From: Cephalopachus bancanus
Taxonomy: Eukaryota > Chordata > Mammalia > Primates > Tarsiidae
Length of the DNA: 64,000 nt
Assembly (NCBI GenBank): GCA_027257055.1
Contig: JAPVLO010000179.1
Coordinates: 620,001 to 684,000 of the forward strand
Direction of reading: 5' to 3'
A program made the position numbers and the translations under genes. Below are positions 48,408 through 60,400 of this stretch, piece after piece; position 1 is the first letter of the stretch; each line of letters starts with the position of its first letter. Below the pieces are notes generated by a model. It made no database searches, was not told the DNA's origin, and worked only from the letters and a program-made list of their open reading frames with translations.

Positions 48408-48696
48408 TTTTTTTGAGTTGGGGTCACTCTGTCACCCAGGCTGGAGTGCAGTGGCATGCTCACAGCCACCACAGCTTTGACCTGCTGGATTCAGGCAATC
48501 CTTCCTCCTCAGGCTTCCAAGTAGCTGGAGCTATAGATGTGTGCTGCCACACCTGGCTTATTTTTTAAAATTTATTGTAGAGATGAGATCTCACCAAGTT
48601 GCTCAGGCTGGTCTCAAATGCCTGAGCTCCAGTAATCCTCTCGCCTTGGCCTTCCAAAGTGCTAGGATTATAGGCTTGAGCTACTATACCCAGCCT
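48408..48696 (-). repeat. Alu, intermediate age
   Basis: Dimer with more substitutions than the young type; GAGCGCATTTTT (48396) and GAGCACATTTTT (48697) flank it. Confidence 0.92.
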
Positions 48697-49574
48697 GAGC
48701 ACATTTTTCAAGAGACTCCCACATAAGTGCGAGGCAGTATGGGTAGTTAAAATAAATTAATGAGGTGTTTTTTTTCTGAACTCAGTTTCTTATTGATTAA
48801 TACATTTCCTTGAGGCCTCGTGAAAGTATAAGTGAAATAAACAAAATGTATGCTATGTAAAAATCTAGCCAGGGAGGAATTCCAAATCTTCATCAGCTTA
48901 ATTTATACATCACTTAGGAACTACTACAACCATGCAAACTGTTCTAATAAGTCTGATGTAATGCAAAGAATGGTTATCTGGGAGTCAGAAAAACACCCCT
49001 CCCCCCAAAGTCATCTAATGTTTGTTTAGCTGAAAATGAAGAGCTACCTCCCTTGACTATGACCCTATCTAATCATAACTCAGCAATATTCACAGCAGGT
49101 ACAATTGTCAGCAAAGAGCCTGACTTCCAACTTAATTCAGCAATTTCTTTTCTAATGACAACAATTCCATTCAAGCTGGAGCAGTCACTGTAACCACTTC
49201 TTTTTTTAGTGGCAAATTTAAAAGTTAGTTTGCTCTTGGCAGAAATCACTGAAAAAGACCTGAAAGAACCTCCCCTTCTTTAGTCTTTAACTTTTTAAAA
49301 GTTACCCCCCTCATAACCTCCTTTCCACATACACAAATAAAAAAGTTGACTACACACTTTGCAATGGAAAGTTCTGTGTAGATCCTAGGACTCCAACACT
49401 AACAATTCTTGTATTTCTCCCTCTTCCTCTGGAAGCCCATGAAATAACTTGATGCATCAAGGACCACCAAGTAGCCTGATTTTTTTTTTTCCTCTCTAAA
49501 TGCTCTTGCTTTCCAGATCTATTTAGCAGTCTGCATTCTCTGCCGGTGCTCCATTGCCTGTGGTGCTTCCTTAC

Positions 49575-49829
49575 CTGCTCGATCCTCCGTAAGAGTTCCT
49601 TCTTCTGCCGCTCCCACTCCTGCCTATCTCTGTCCAGGCGGTCAAGAAGTTCCACCTTCTCCCGGTTCCAGTTCTTCTCACTGTGATGGATCTGCCAGCG
49701 CAGGTCCATGACCAGGCTGTGACTGTCAGCCAGGAGCTTCTGGTGCACCTCTCTCTCCTTCTTCAGGGCCCCTTTGCTCTCAGCAGAGGAGCCTAGTTCT
49801 CCCAAGTTGTTCTCAGTCTTCTCTTCCAG
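49575..49829 (-). CDS. MTCL2: MTCL2 exon, 85 codons, conserved coiled coil (SOGA-family domain)
   Basis: The acceptor is CTCCTTGACAG|CTGGAAGAG and the donor GAGCAG|GTAAGG, both phase 0. The translation begins [17 protein letters not shown] and contains [35 protein letters not shown] and [20 protein letters not shown], ending LLRRIEQ. The HHSEKNW..EK..LLDR.D..R.EWE signature is shared across MTCL1/MTCL2/SOGA3 and forms the most conserved coil. I place the true start at LEEKTENN, not at the internal Met of a naive ORF, because LEEKTEN follows CRLEQ directly in human. Residues after RRIEQ in the raw frame are intron. Confidence 0.95.
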
Positions 49830-50001
49830 CTGTCAAGGAGAAAATACTTAGGAATGTCCTCCCTGACAAGTCTTGGATTTGAGGATGAGAAAAATCTCAG
49901 CACATTTACATATTACCCCTGGAAACCTGTTTAAACCAAGATTTGACCAACCTTATAGATGAAAAAAATGCATTTTTAAAGTTCCAATTAAGAACATTTG
50001 A

Positions 50002-50096
50002 TGGGCAACCCCTAACGCTAACCCCTTTGGGTCCCCTCCCACTGTGGGAGCTTTTCTGTCCTCTTAATAAATCCCGCTTTTAACAACAACAACAAA
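50002..50096 (+). mobile_element. TINE (LTR-derived, L1-mobilised short element)
   Basis: GGGCAACCCCTAACGCTAAC, CCCTTTGGGTCCCCTCCC, ACTGTGGGAGCTTTTCTG and CTCTTAATAAATCCCGC, then an (AAC)n tail. Target duplication AAGAACATTTGA (49990-50001) and AAGAACACTTGA (50097-50108), one mismatch. Confidence 0.82.
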
Positions 50097-50214
50097 AAGA
50101 ACACTTGACACAGATAGTCACATAGAGTGTTAAGCAGTGAGTCCACTTAGCTTTCCAGGGCCGGCTTCTCAGTTCTACTTTCCTAGTCTGAGTCACCATC
50201 ATCTCTTGCCTGTA

Positions 50215-50330
50215 CTTCTGTATTGTACCTTGAGAGCAGGTACCATGTCTATCCTGATACCCCTAGCCCCTGTGTAGAACCTAGTGGTGGGACAGTGATG
50301 GAGCCTAATAGTTTTCAATAAATATTTGTC
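50215..50330 (+). repeat. L2 fragment
   Basis: ACCTTGAGAGCAGGTACCAT ... TTTTCAATAAATATTTGTC, an L2 3' ending. Confidence 0.65.
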
Positions 50331-50339
50331 AAACACCCA

Positions 50340-51700
50340 GGAGGTTAAATATAAAAAACCAAAATCTTATATCTTATATATTCAAACTGGTGAAAATCAA
50401 AGAGGAAATCTTGAAGTAGACAAAGAAAAACAACAAATAGGAGACAGAGATACAAAGATGAGAATTAACAGAAGATTTCTCATCAGAAACTATGCAAATT
50501 AGAGGATGATGGAATGGCATCTTAAGTGCTAAAAGAAAAAAGATGTAAACCTAGGTGTAATTCTATATCCAGCAACAGTATCTTTCAAAACTGAAGGAAA
50601 ATTTTTTTCAACAAACAAAAATTGAAAAAAATCATTGCCAACCTACAAAATGGGAGAATATATTTTCAAACCATATATTTGACAAAAGTCTTATATCCAG
50701 AATCCGCAAAGATCTCAAATCAGCAAGAAAAAAAAGTGAGCAAATTACACAGACATCTCTCAAACGAGGATATACAAATGACCAACAAAAATATGAAAAA
50801 ATGCTCAATATCGTTAATCATCAGGGAAATACAAATCAAAACCACAATGAGATATATCACCTTATACCAGTCAAAATGGCCATCATTAAAAAAAAATAGA
50901 TACTGAGGTGGATGCAGAGAAAAGGGAATGTTTATACACTATTGGTGGGAGTGTAAATTAGTACAACCTCTATGGAAATCGGTATAGAGATTTCTTAAAG
51001 AACTAAAAGTATATCTACCATTTGATCCAGCAATCCCATTACTAGGTACCAACCCAAAACAGAGGTCGTTATATTAAAGATACCTGTATCCACATGTTCC
51101 TCACAGCACAATTCACAATTGCAAAGATATGGAATCAACCTAAATGCCTATCAACCAATCAATGGATAATGAAAATGTGGGGTGTGTGCATGTGCATGTG
51201 TGAGAGAGAGAAAGAGAGATGGAATACTATTCAGCTATCACAAAGAATGAAATAATGTCTTTAGCAGCAACTTGGATGGAATTGGAGAACATCATCTTAA
51301 GTGAACTAACTCAGGAACAGAAAATAAAACACTGCATGTTCCTGCTTATAAGTGGAGCTAAACCAAGGATCCACAAAGATGCAGAGAATGGTATAATGGA
51401 CACTGGAGATGAAAGAAATGAAAAATCACCAGTTGGGTACAATATGCACAGATGGGAGTGGAGGGCCAGACCAAAAACTATATACTCCCTAAAGCTATTA
51501 AAACAAACAAAAAAAAAAAAAAGGAAAAAGAAGAAAAAAAAAATAATTGCCAGCAGACCCATACTTCAAGAAATGAAAAGAAAGAGGAAGTTCTTCAGGC
51601 AGAAGGAATATGATATCAACAGGCACTTTGATCTACACAGAAAATGAACACTGGAAATTACACAGATAGAAATATAAAACTCATTTTTCCCGATTTTAAT
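50340..51700 (+). mobile_element. Old L1/HAL1-like element carrying a younger L1 insert
   Basis: The left part (50400-50640: TATCCAGCAACAGTATCTTT) and right part (51545-51660: CCCATACTTCAAGAAATGAA) join into one old L1 coding segment once the younger insert is removed. No intact ORF. Confidence 0.75.
50640..51540 (+). mobile_element. 5'-truncated younger L1 3' end
   Basis: ORF2 C-terminal and 3' region in sense: ATTTGACAAAAGTCTTATAT, CCACAATGAGATATATCACC, CTATTGGTGGGAGTGTAAAT, AGCAGCAACTTGGATGGAAT, then an A-rich tail. Flanked by ATCATTGCCA and ATAATTGCCA, the target duplication inside the older L1. Dead: frames are broken. Confidence 0.85.
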
Positions 51701-52474
51701 TGCTTTTTAATATCACTGGCTATCTAAAGAAAAAAAAAACAGTTGCTGTGTATTGTTCATAGTAATCAATGGCAGCAGTAGCAGAAGATGGGAAGAAGAA
51801 ATTGAGAATATACTCTTGTAAGGTCCTCAATGGCATGTGAAGCAGTATAATATGATTTCAAGTAGACATTGACTCATTTAAAATATATATACATTAATAT
51901 TATAAACTCTAGGACAAACACTAAAATTACAAAACCAGCTTGCTGCTCTCTGCCTTGTTGTTATCCTGATAAGGAACCTCTTATATTTATTAAGTGCAGA
52001 AATTACACATTTTTTGTTTTGATAGTTTTCAAAGAAAGGATTTTCACATATATTACCCCATTTGGTCTCTACAGCAATCCATTATGTACAGATATCCTTA
52101 TCCCAATAAGAAAAGCAGCTCAGTGTTTAAGGGGCTTGCCTAATGACATGGTCAACTAGTAACATTTGGGACTAGGGACTAGGTGGGTTTCCTTTAACTA
52201 CCCTTAAGTATATATTAATGTCACCAGGAACACCCAGCAAATCATACTGACTTCTTTTCATTGACTCATATCTAGAGTTCAATTAACTTTCTTAAAATGA
52301 ATTATTCAAAGACCCATGATAATTATTCATAATTGACTATTTATGTCTAAACAGATTCTTTAACTTTTTTGAAAGCAGTTTCTGAAAGGCTTAAACCAGC
52401 CAGTACTATTCAGAAAGCCGTCTGTTTGTGTTGGGTTGCTGAGTGGTATGTACCATTAAACTGAAAGGTTCTTT

Positions 52475-52615
52475 TGGGGGATAGGTCTTACTCTGTTATC
52501 CAGGCTGGAGTGCAGTGGCACAATCAAGGCTCACCATCACTTTGACCTCCTGGGCTCAGGTGATCCTCAGCCTTCCAATCAGCTGGGACTACAGGTACCT
52601 GCAACCACGCCCAGT
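52475..52615 (-). repeat. Alu-like monomer (FLAM/FRAM type)
   Basis: Single diverged monomer, TTACTCTGTTATCCAGGCTG to AACCACGCCCAGT, without a partner arm or clear tail. Confidence 0.75.
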
Positions 52616-54234
52616 AATTGACATAACATGGGCTCCACTGAGAGAAAGTATTTAAGTCTTAGTAGAATTAAACTGTTTGTATTTAAGTCGAAGAAGGTAA
52701 ATATAGGGCTGTTACAAATGCTCTAGCATCAGCCCACATCCATTGCTTCCTGGGCTGCAAATGTTTAAGAAACTTCCTAAACAATTTGGACAGAAGATAA
52801 ACTCTTTACCTATTATCATCTGTTTTTGTCGTTATTTAGTGATTCTCCTTGAGGCTTTACTTGTAGCAAACCTGTGGGTGGTATATTATGTTCCTCTAAA
52901 ACAAAGATGAAACATTTTAAAACTGGTTTGCCTCAAAGCTTATAGGGCCTTTCTTTAGCTACAGTTTATAGCTTTGAAAATATTTAGCTTCCCCCCTCCC
53001 CCATAAACATATTTTAAAATAGGTTTAAAGGCAACTCATCAGAAAGAGTCCTTACTCATTTCTCCTTCACTGCTGACTCTGCAGGCTGGTACTAAGATGA
53101 ACAGAGCATCTAGTACAACTCCCTCACCAGGCAGTGGGCAAGACTCATAACCAGGTCAGCTGCTCCCTCATTTGATGGGCCTGGCCTGGAAGGCTGTGTC
53201 CTTGCTCCACCCAAGGCTATCAGCCTAACGCCACTGCTTGCTGGAACCAGGAGGCAGTGCAGGGGAACTTGTGGGTACCAGGAGAGCTGTTTTCTTTTGA
53301 CCTGGCAGGCCCTTTCATCTTTTATCAAGGCCATTTGAAAGTGGTCTCCTTTTTAGGCATTTTCTTTCATGACCAGGCCAATTCTTATAAAAATTTAATT
53401 ACTTTACGGTTTGCTTCAAAATAGAGCCTAAAAAATAGAATATCAAAGATACATAGACCTTCCCTCCCTCCTCATGATCAAGGAGCTGGAAAAAACCTTG
53501 AGAGACAGTCTCAACAACTGACACCGTGTAGGAAGTCCTGTTACTTTAAAGGACTTCCAAGAAAGGAACACTTAGAAAAGGCTGTTTCTTGTTATGTCTG
53601 ATCCTAACTCCTATGGTTGCAGTGTAAGACCTCAGAGGAGGCTTCACTCTGTTGTGTGCTTTGGAAGCAGGAAACCTGGGCTTTCTTCCTGCCTAGCACT
53701 ATATGGCTCTGTGATCTGAGACGGGCTGCTGCTTCTGGGCTTGTTTCCTTTGGTGTAAATAAGGAGGCAAATTGATTGGACTTCTTGGACATGCAGTAAA
53801 GTGTTTACAAGTTATTTTCAGTATTTTGAAAAATCTAAAAGAAAGCATGCATTTGCCTTTTTTCAAAGACAGCTGAACTACCATCTGCTTTTGTTTTGCT
53901 CCTGTCTAAAATTATGTCAGCTCTGTCTGATGACAGCTTCATGTTGGCCATCCTTTGATGGAAGTAAGTACAACCTTGTTTAATGTAGATTGGGAAGATA
54001 AAATGCTACTTTCAATGCACTGCTTGGTGGAGGCTGTATTTCATACTTAGGAGAGGGAATATCAGAGAAAAGGAGGCTCTGGAAAGGATGGGCACTTTAA
54101 GAAGACACAAGCCGCTCCTGTCCTTTCTCCTGGATGATGGGCCCATGGATCTGAACCTAACTGTGCCTCCTTCCCACCTATCCCACACAGTAGGGACACT
54201 GTGGTTGGAAGCACAGGAGACCGGTGGTTGGTAC

Positions 54235-54402
54235 CTGTTCCAGGCGGCACTTGAGCACAGCCCACTCCACATCCCAGGCCGCCTTGTCACTGGCATATTG
54301 CTGCTGCAGATGCAACCGGGCACGCTCATCTTCACGCAATTCTGAGCGGAAGTCCTCCAGCAAGGCCTTCAGGGCACCAAACAGCTGCTGATTTTCCACC
54401 AC
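54235..54402 (-). CDS. MTCL2: MTCL2 exon, 56 codons, coiled coil
   Basis: The acceptor is GTTCCCACAG|GTGGTGG and the donor AACAG|GTACCA; the exon is phase 0 at both ends. It encodes [17 protein letters not shown], then [18 protein letters not shown], then [21 protein letters not shown]. Regular leucines and a high Glu/Arg/Lys content mark a coiled coil, the conserved SOGA-family middle region. The extra residues before VVENQQ in a naive ORF (MFPQ) come from intron sequence and were excluded because the AG acceptor lies between them and the exon. Confidence 0.93.
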
Positions 54403-57400
54403 CTGTGGGAACACTAGGTCAGGCTTGTTGCCTCATTTAAGAGTATTCTTTAGGTTGGAAGAGAGGATCCCGCAGTCAAGGTGATACTGGGGCTGTTTCC
54501 AAGGTGCATTGGCAGTAGGTGCAGGGCAAGTGGGGCGTCTGCAGTTAGTGGCAGTGCAAGAGGGTCCCTAGTGCTAGCCATCGGTCTCCTGGACCTGAGA
54601 CTAGGGCCTGTTTGATCAGGAAGGAATGCTGAAGGAAGGCTGCCCTGGCCACTGGGCAGCTGCGTTCAGAGGCTGGAACTTGGGCCAGTTCTGCAGGAAC
54701 CTCCAGCAGAGGTGCCCTCAGACCTGAAGAATGGGAAGTGAGAAAACTGTAGGAGGCCACAGGGAGCGCTGCAGCCAAGGCTGCAGGACACTGTGTGACT
54801 TCAGATGTCCAGAGCTCTGAGTTGGGCTGACTGGACCGTCATGGGGTTGCAGATATGATAAAATATATACAGTCACCTACACAAATGCTGTTGTTCTAGT
54901 GCCAGCTGTTGAACTAGAAGGGAATTAATAAAGGCCCAGGAACTCATAGGGTGGTCATCCTTGTAGTTACTAAAAGGCCATAGATATGACAAGTGTGGCC
55001 ATCATGGGGGGGAGAAGGGCTTTTAATTAAAAAATTAAAGCCAAAGGTGAAATGCTTAACCTTTTCATGAAGGCTTTGCTGTGGTTTCCCAAGATGGAAT
55101 TATCAGCCTGCACCTTTCTGCCTCTCAGTACCCTGCACGTGGTGCCCTAATCACACAAATAGCACTCATCCCTACTTGTTTATCTTGTGCCTGCCCCCAA
55201 CCCTTCTACCACTAAGTGTCTGGGAGAGAGACAAACTGACCTACCTTCATATTTCCAGTGGTTAGCACAATTCTTGGCTCATGTTAGCATACAAACATGT
55301 CTGGTAATTCAAGAATGGAATTTTATTACTAATCTGCTTATGCCTAACTTAAAAGATTTTATATTTTCTAAAACCTATCCAGCCCTTTGAAGGTGAATTT
55401 CAAAGCTATGATTTCAATCTTAGTACATTTCAGTAAAGGCATTATATCGGAAAGCTTTGTCCAAATGAATTAAACATGCCGATCAACTATGGTACCTTGA
55501 TAATAAAAAGCCATGTGAGTCCATCTCTTGCCATCAGACAGCACTAAAAGCACATGATAGGCTCTCCCAGCAGTCTCAGAACATTCTTGCTAGGTACACT
55601 TATGAAGCGGGAGAAATAAAAGCTCTTTAAGTTCTGCTGGATGTGGATAAGCTCTACTGTGGGAAGACAGAGTCTCACACTCCCAGAATTCCCCATGCTC
55701 CATACTTGGTAAACCTCCCTAGCCTGGTTCAGCAGGTACACCAGGGACCCCACTGGGCTTCTGCATACACATTAGCCTCTACTCCTTAGTCATGCTTCTA
55801 AAACCATCTAGTTCATTCACTAAACATACACCAAATTGGTTAAACATATATGAAAGGAACTTAAGATACTTTGGATGTATGTTTGGATTTGAAGTTAGAT
55901 TAGAAAACAGAAATTCTCTAATATGAGCAGTTTTACTACTGAAATTTCCATAGTTGTCTCCATTATTTGAGATGTTCTAATATTAGATACAATAGACTTT
56001 TGATGAAAAAGAAAGGCCTGTAAGCATTTATTGCTCTTTCTTTTTTTTCTCATCTGGAACACTAATTTTTCTTTAATAACTCTGGGATGAAGAGCATTAG
56101 AAGTGTAGTTCAGTTAACATTTGAAAAACTCAGCAGATAGGAACTGTCTACAAATCGTATACATTCTTTCCAGATATCTAAAATATAAATAAATTATGAC
56201 TGTATGCAAAGAAATGTTCACAAAATGTGTGAAGTTTTAAAACTTCACATCAAAAGTATCTAAAAATTACATAAGTGCAGTTGAGTGAGAAGAGGTGTTG
56301 AACAATTTTTTTCAGAAATACACATCTCCATATAGAATTTTTTACTGAAAAATTATGTATATTTTATGGTAGATTTATGGTATTTTCAGCTTTGAATTTT
56401 AAATTAAAAATCATTACTTTTTGAGTCAAGAGTATTTCAAGCATAAAATAACGGTAATAATTTTGAGCCGGTCTTTGAATTAGTCATCAAATTTTCACTG
56501 AAGAGACAGCAAAAAGCCATATAACATGTTCTTAGCTATAATCAATTGCTATGCGGGTTGCATATGGTATCAGCCTGTATTGTTCCTAGCCCATATATCA
56601 CATGACTGCAAATATTAGAATGAGAACTTTATAGTCCTTTTGTAGACTGGAAATTTTACTTTCCCGGAAGCAAGTACTTTTTGGCATCAGCAGATCCCGG
56701 ATTCAATGAAATTAAGCCTTATTGTTTTTAAGCACATTTGGGTCACAGTAATCAAAATAGTGTTTTATTAAACCAGGATAATATTAATCATCATGGAATG
56801 AGTTCCAGAATTATTGTGGGGTGAAGGATGGTGGCTAAAGGGAGCAAGAGAGCCCAGAGTCAATGTTATTGGTATCTGATACTATAATCACCCAGGAGCA
56901 GAAAATGTGGCATGGCAGGAAGCCAGGTCAGTTGCTGCCAGTAGTGCACAACCTAAGAATGAATGTCTGTATTAACATTTCTGAAGACCCCAGAATAAGC
57001 CATAGATGGGCATGGTTCTCCTAAATGACTTTTACACACATGCAAAAAAAAAAAAATAGTAACAACAATCACTAATATTGTTTCCTATGGCCAGGGGTAC
57101 TAAGTTACTTGCCTGTATGACCTTATTTATATTTCACATCAATCTTGGGTGCATATATTATGTTCCTCATTTTACAGAGGAGGAACTAACCGCAGCTTAG
57201 AGAGGCTGAGGGTGCTGAGGTGTCCCACTGTTAAGGAAGTGAGAGCCTGGGCTGCAGTCTAGGTCATCCCCCTCTGAGGCCAGACAAACCAAGCCAGGAA
57301 TATTTGACTTCTAACATCATACCCTACTGAGGCTCTTTAAAAACAACAACAAACAAACAACAACTCTGTCTTAGGGAAGACATCTAATCCCCATGAAACT

Positions 57401-60400
57401 AATATCATCTGTTTTGAGGGAAATAATTATAGTGAGCCACCCTGAGAAAATTCCTAAATGTTAACTTCTGTTGCTTTTTCTCTTGGTGGTGTCCCTTGCT
57501 GGGCTATGCGTTGGGTAAAAAGATAACTCAAAGTTTGAGTCAAGAATTAAATTAAGACTCTAGTTCATTTAGAGGTCTTTATGTAGCAAGTGTGCTTGGA
57601 TATAGAACTTTCTGAACCTTTCTTGCCAGGGGCCTAGCTATGCAACCTTTAGATTGTGCATTTGTTAAGTATAGGTCAGTTTCAACGCAAAAACCCAACT
57701 TTTCCATCTCTTGAGAGATCAGCTGGTTGGTTTTCTAGCCAAAAAAAAAAGGATAAAATGGCTCTATTTTTTTCTCCTTAGTCTAGGGCCATTGCACCCT
57801 TTCCTAGCTCATCTCTCTTGATCAAATAGGGATCAGGAGCTTGACTGTGCTATAAAGGGTCAAACTCTATAATAGGTTCAAAGTTGGCCTTCAGCTCATC
57901 AGACTGCTATATAAGTCTACAACAAGTACTATTAATACAAAGTAAAAAGGAAGTTTATGGATAAGGTAATATACCAAGATATTTGTGACACAAAGCCGGT
58001 TATTTTTCAAAGTCGTTCTTGGCTATTTTTCAAAATCGTTCTTGCCTAAGAAGATTTCTAAGTCATGTGCATCAGGTGAAATCATAGTTCCATGAAAGAG
58101 TTAAGCCACCATCAACTTTGCTTGTGTCAGAGCCACTAACTTTGAAGACAGGTTGAATCCAAAGTTGGAACAGATATATTGACCTGCTCTGAGCTGATCC
58201 ACAAAAAGCCAATCACAAAATAGAGGTGATGGCCTCTACTCCTATGTATCTACGTTACTTGACGTAGGTAGGGAACTCCAGAATGCTGTAATAGCTGCCC
58301 TGACCCCCAACACATGTATGTACATACAGTATAGTTCCTATTTCAGACATATTAGTAGGGGACCTCAGGCAACATTCAATACAAGTGAGTTCTCTACCAG
58401 TGGGAGTCCTGAGACAAATCCCTTACTGTGAGATTAGCTAGAAATGATACATGAGCACATCCAGCAACATATTAATAAAGAAGCCATCTGTCATTCTTAC
58501 CTTCATTGTTACATTCAGATAAATTTTAAGATTCTTTTCTAAAACTGTTATCCCTCCCTACAGATAAAAAAGAATGGGCCATTGAAGACTGGCCCTGAAA
58601 GTATACACTATGATGGAAATTAGACTCATTTACACACAGAAGTCCTCTGCTCCTGGGCTAAGAGTATGCCTGGTGATCTTGTCCAGAAAGGCTCTGTGCT
58701 GTAGTTTCCATAACTGTCACAGAACTTCCCAAGAATGAAGTACAAAGTTATCAGCCCAATGGCTTGAGAACCCAGGCCTGATGAAAATCAGGTGGCCATT
58801 TGGGAAGAAGTCACTTATTACTGAAGTCTTGAGCTTTGTTATGAAGGTATGTGGTAACTGCTAATCATGGTTAATTCTGGGAGTTAAGAAGGATGGTGCA
58901 TAGAGAGTCCTTTCACCAGGAACCCCTCCATCCATATGAATTTTTAACTCATGCATGTGCTATTTTCAGAGTAATAGAAACAGCCACCACAACAAATACC
59001 AACAAAAATGTTTCACAATCATAAACTCTGGTCTGGTTCCTTTCATATTGAGTACCATATCTCATAGGTGAGGCTATACAGTTGAAGAGTCTAAAAAATA
59101 AAGTATGATACAACATAGAAAATTGAAATGTGAAGCTATCTAGTCTCAAGAAAATAATTTTTTAAAATTAAAAAAAAAAGTCAAGTATTTTACAGTTCTG
59201 ATGTGCAGGCCTCCTCTGGCAAAGATGCTCCTTCTGGAAGTTCCTGCATCTTGGGCAAAGCAGAAAATGGCCAGAAAGCCAAGATTGCCTGTACCTGGGT
59301 AAGCCAAAGTTCAGTAAGTCCAGGGAGCCAAGGGCTCCATGTCTGGAGTGACAGAGCAGCGCAGGAAGGCCCTAACACTGCAGATGAACCCTGCACAAGG
59401 AACAAAGTTCCAGGGTAGTTGCTTCTACTCAGTCCTGTGGCAGGCCTTGGTGAGACTCTTCAGTGACCATAGCAGGTGAAGACTTAAAGATGGACGGATA
59501 CAAAATATAATACCTTTAGCTCTTGCTATGAATTTTATATTAAGTCCTTCACATTTACACTTAATTGTTTTAATAAACAGAATTATGTCACATCCCTGAA
59601 TGAAAAAATAACTTCTTTTAATTCATTAATCCAATGCTGGGAAGACTAGCTGTTGGCACCACAACATAATAATTCCTGCACCATTAATCACCTTGTGTTA
59701 AAATACTTGACTTCAGGAATTACTAAGCAGTATGAAATGCATAAACAGGCTTAGGAATGCTGTCCTCAAATGCTTAACGTAGCGGCAAGTGTCTTGGAGA
59801 TCAGGGAGAACTGTGCGCCTCACTCTTGCGTGTGTGTGGCCTCTGTGCTTCCAGACGGCTAGGTAAACTGAAAGCACTCACTGTGCTCAAGAGCAGCGAG
59901 GTCACTGCCATGAGATCATGCAACTCAAGAACAGGAAAACAGGGAACATATGCAGAGCCAAACATTTGCCAGCTTGATGAGTTTTTATGAACTATTCCCA
60001 AGGTTGGTCGGAAGCTGTCATTTTGGTTTCTCTACCGTGCTCAACTGTGAGAATGTCCAGTATGACAAAAAGCAAAAAGCAAGGCCTGAGAAATTTTGTG
60101 ACTTGAGAATCTGTCCTTGGGAAAGCAGTATGGCCACATTTCCCATGCTGCTAATCACCTTGTGAGATGGCTGCGTTTCTGAAACAGCCTGGCTCTCTAC
60201 AGCAGCTCTGAGAACACATGCCCTGGCTCTAGCATCCCAGCTGCCTAGCTAATACCCATGTCACTAACGGAGAGGCCAGTCCTCTAACCGGGAATGTTCC
60301 CTCTCAGAGAACCAGCTGTCGCTTACAGTAGAGCTCATCAATCTTCTGTCCTCAAACAGACAGCACTGTGCACACAGTTGCTTTCACTTCTGTGGACACA

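Larger units (their letters stand above)
43497..49574 (-). other. MTCL2 intron, 6.1 kb
   Basis: Holds three Alus, a TINE, a MIR and an A-run (46314-46334). Otherwise unique; no extra exon recognised. Confidence 0.6.
49830..54234 (-). other. MTCL2 intron, 4.4 kb
   Basis: Contains the TINE, the nested L1s, a minus-strand MIR (about 52020-52190), an Alu-like monomer and a plus-strand MIR (about 53650-53790). No additional exon recognised. Confidence 0.6.

Noticed and set aside
51219..51647. 142-codon plus-strand ORF
   Set aside because: Piece of the L1 ORF2 end and tail; truncated and with no function of its own.
54545..54778. 77-codon minus-strand ORF upstream of an MTCL2 exon
   Set aside because: Does not join the neighbouring exons; the exon boundary at 54402 has a clear acceptor.
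59190..59418. 71-codon ORFs on both strands in the large intron
   Set aside because: Overlapping chance ORFs in a locally GC-richer patch; no homology recognised.
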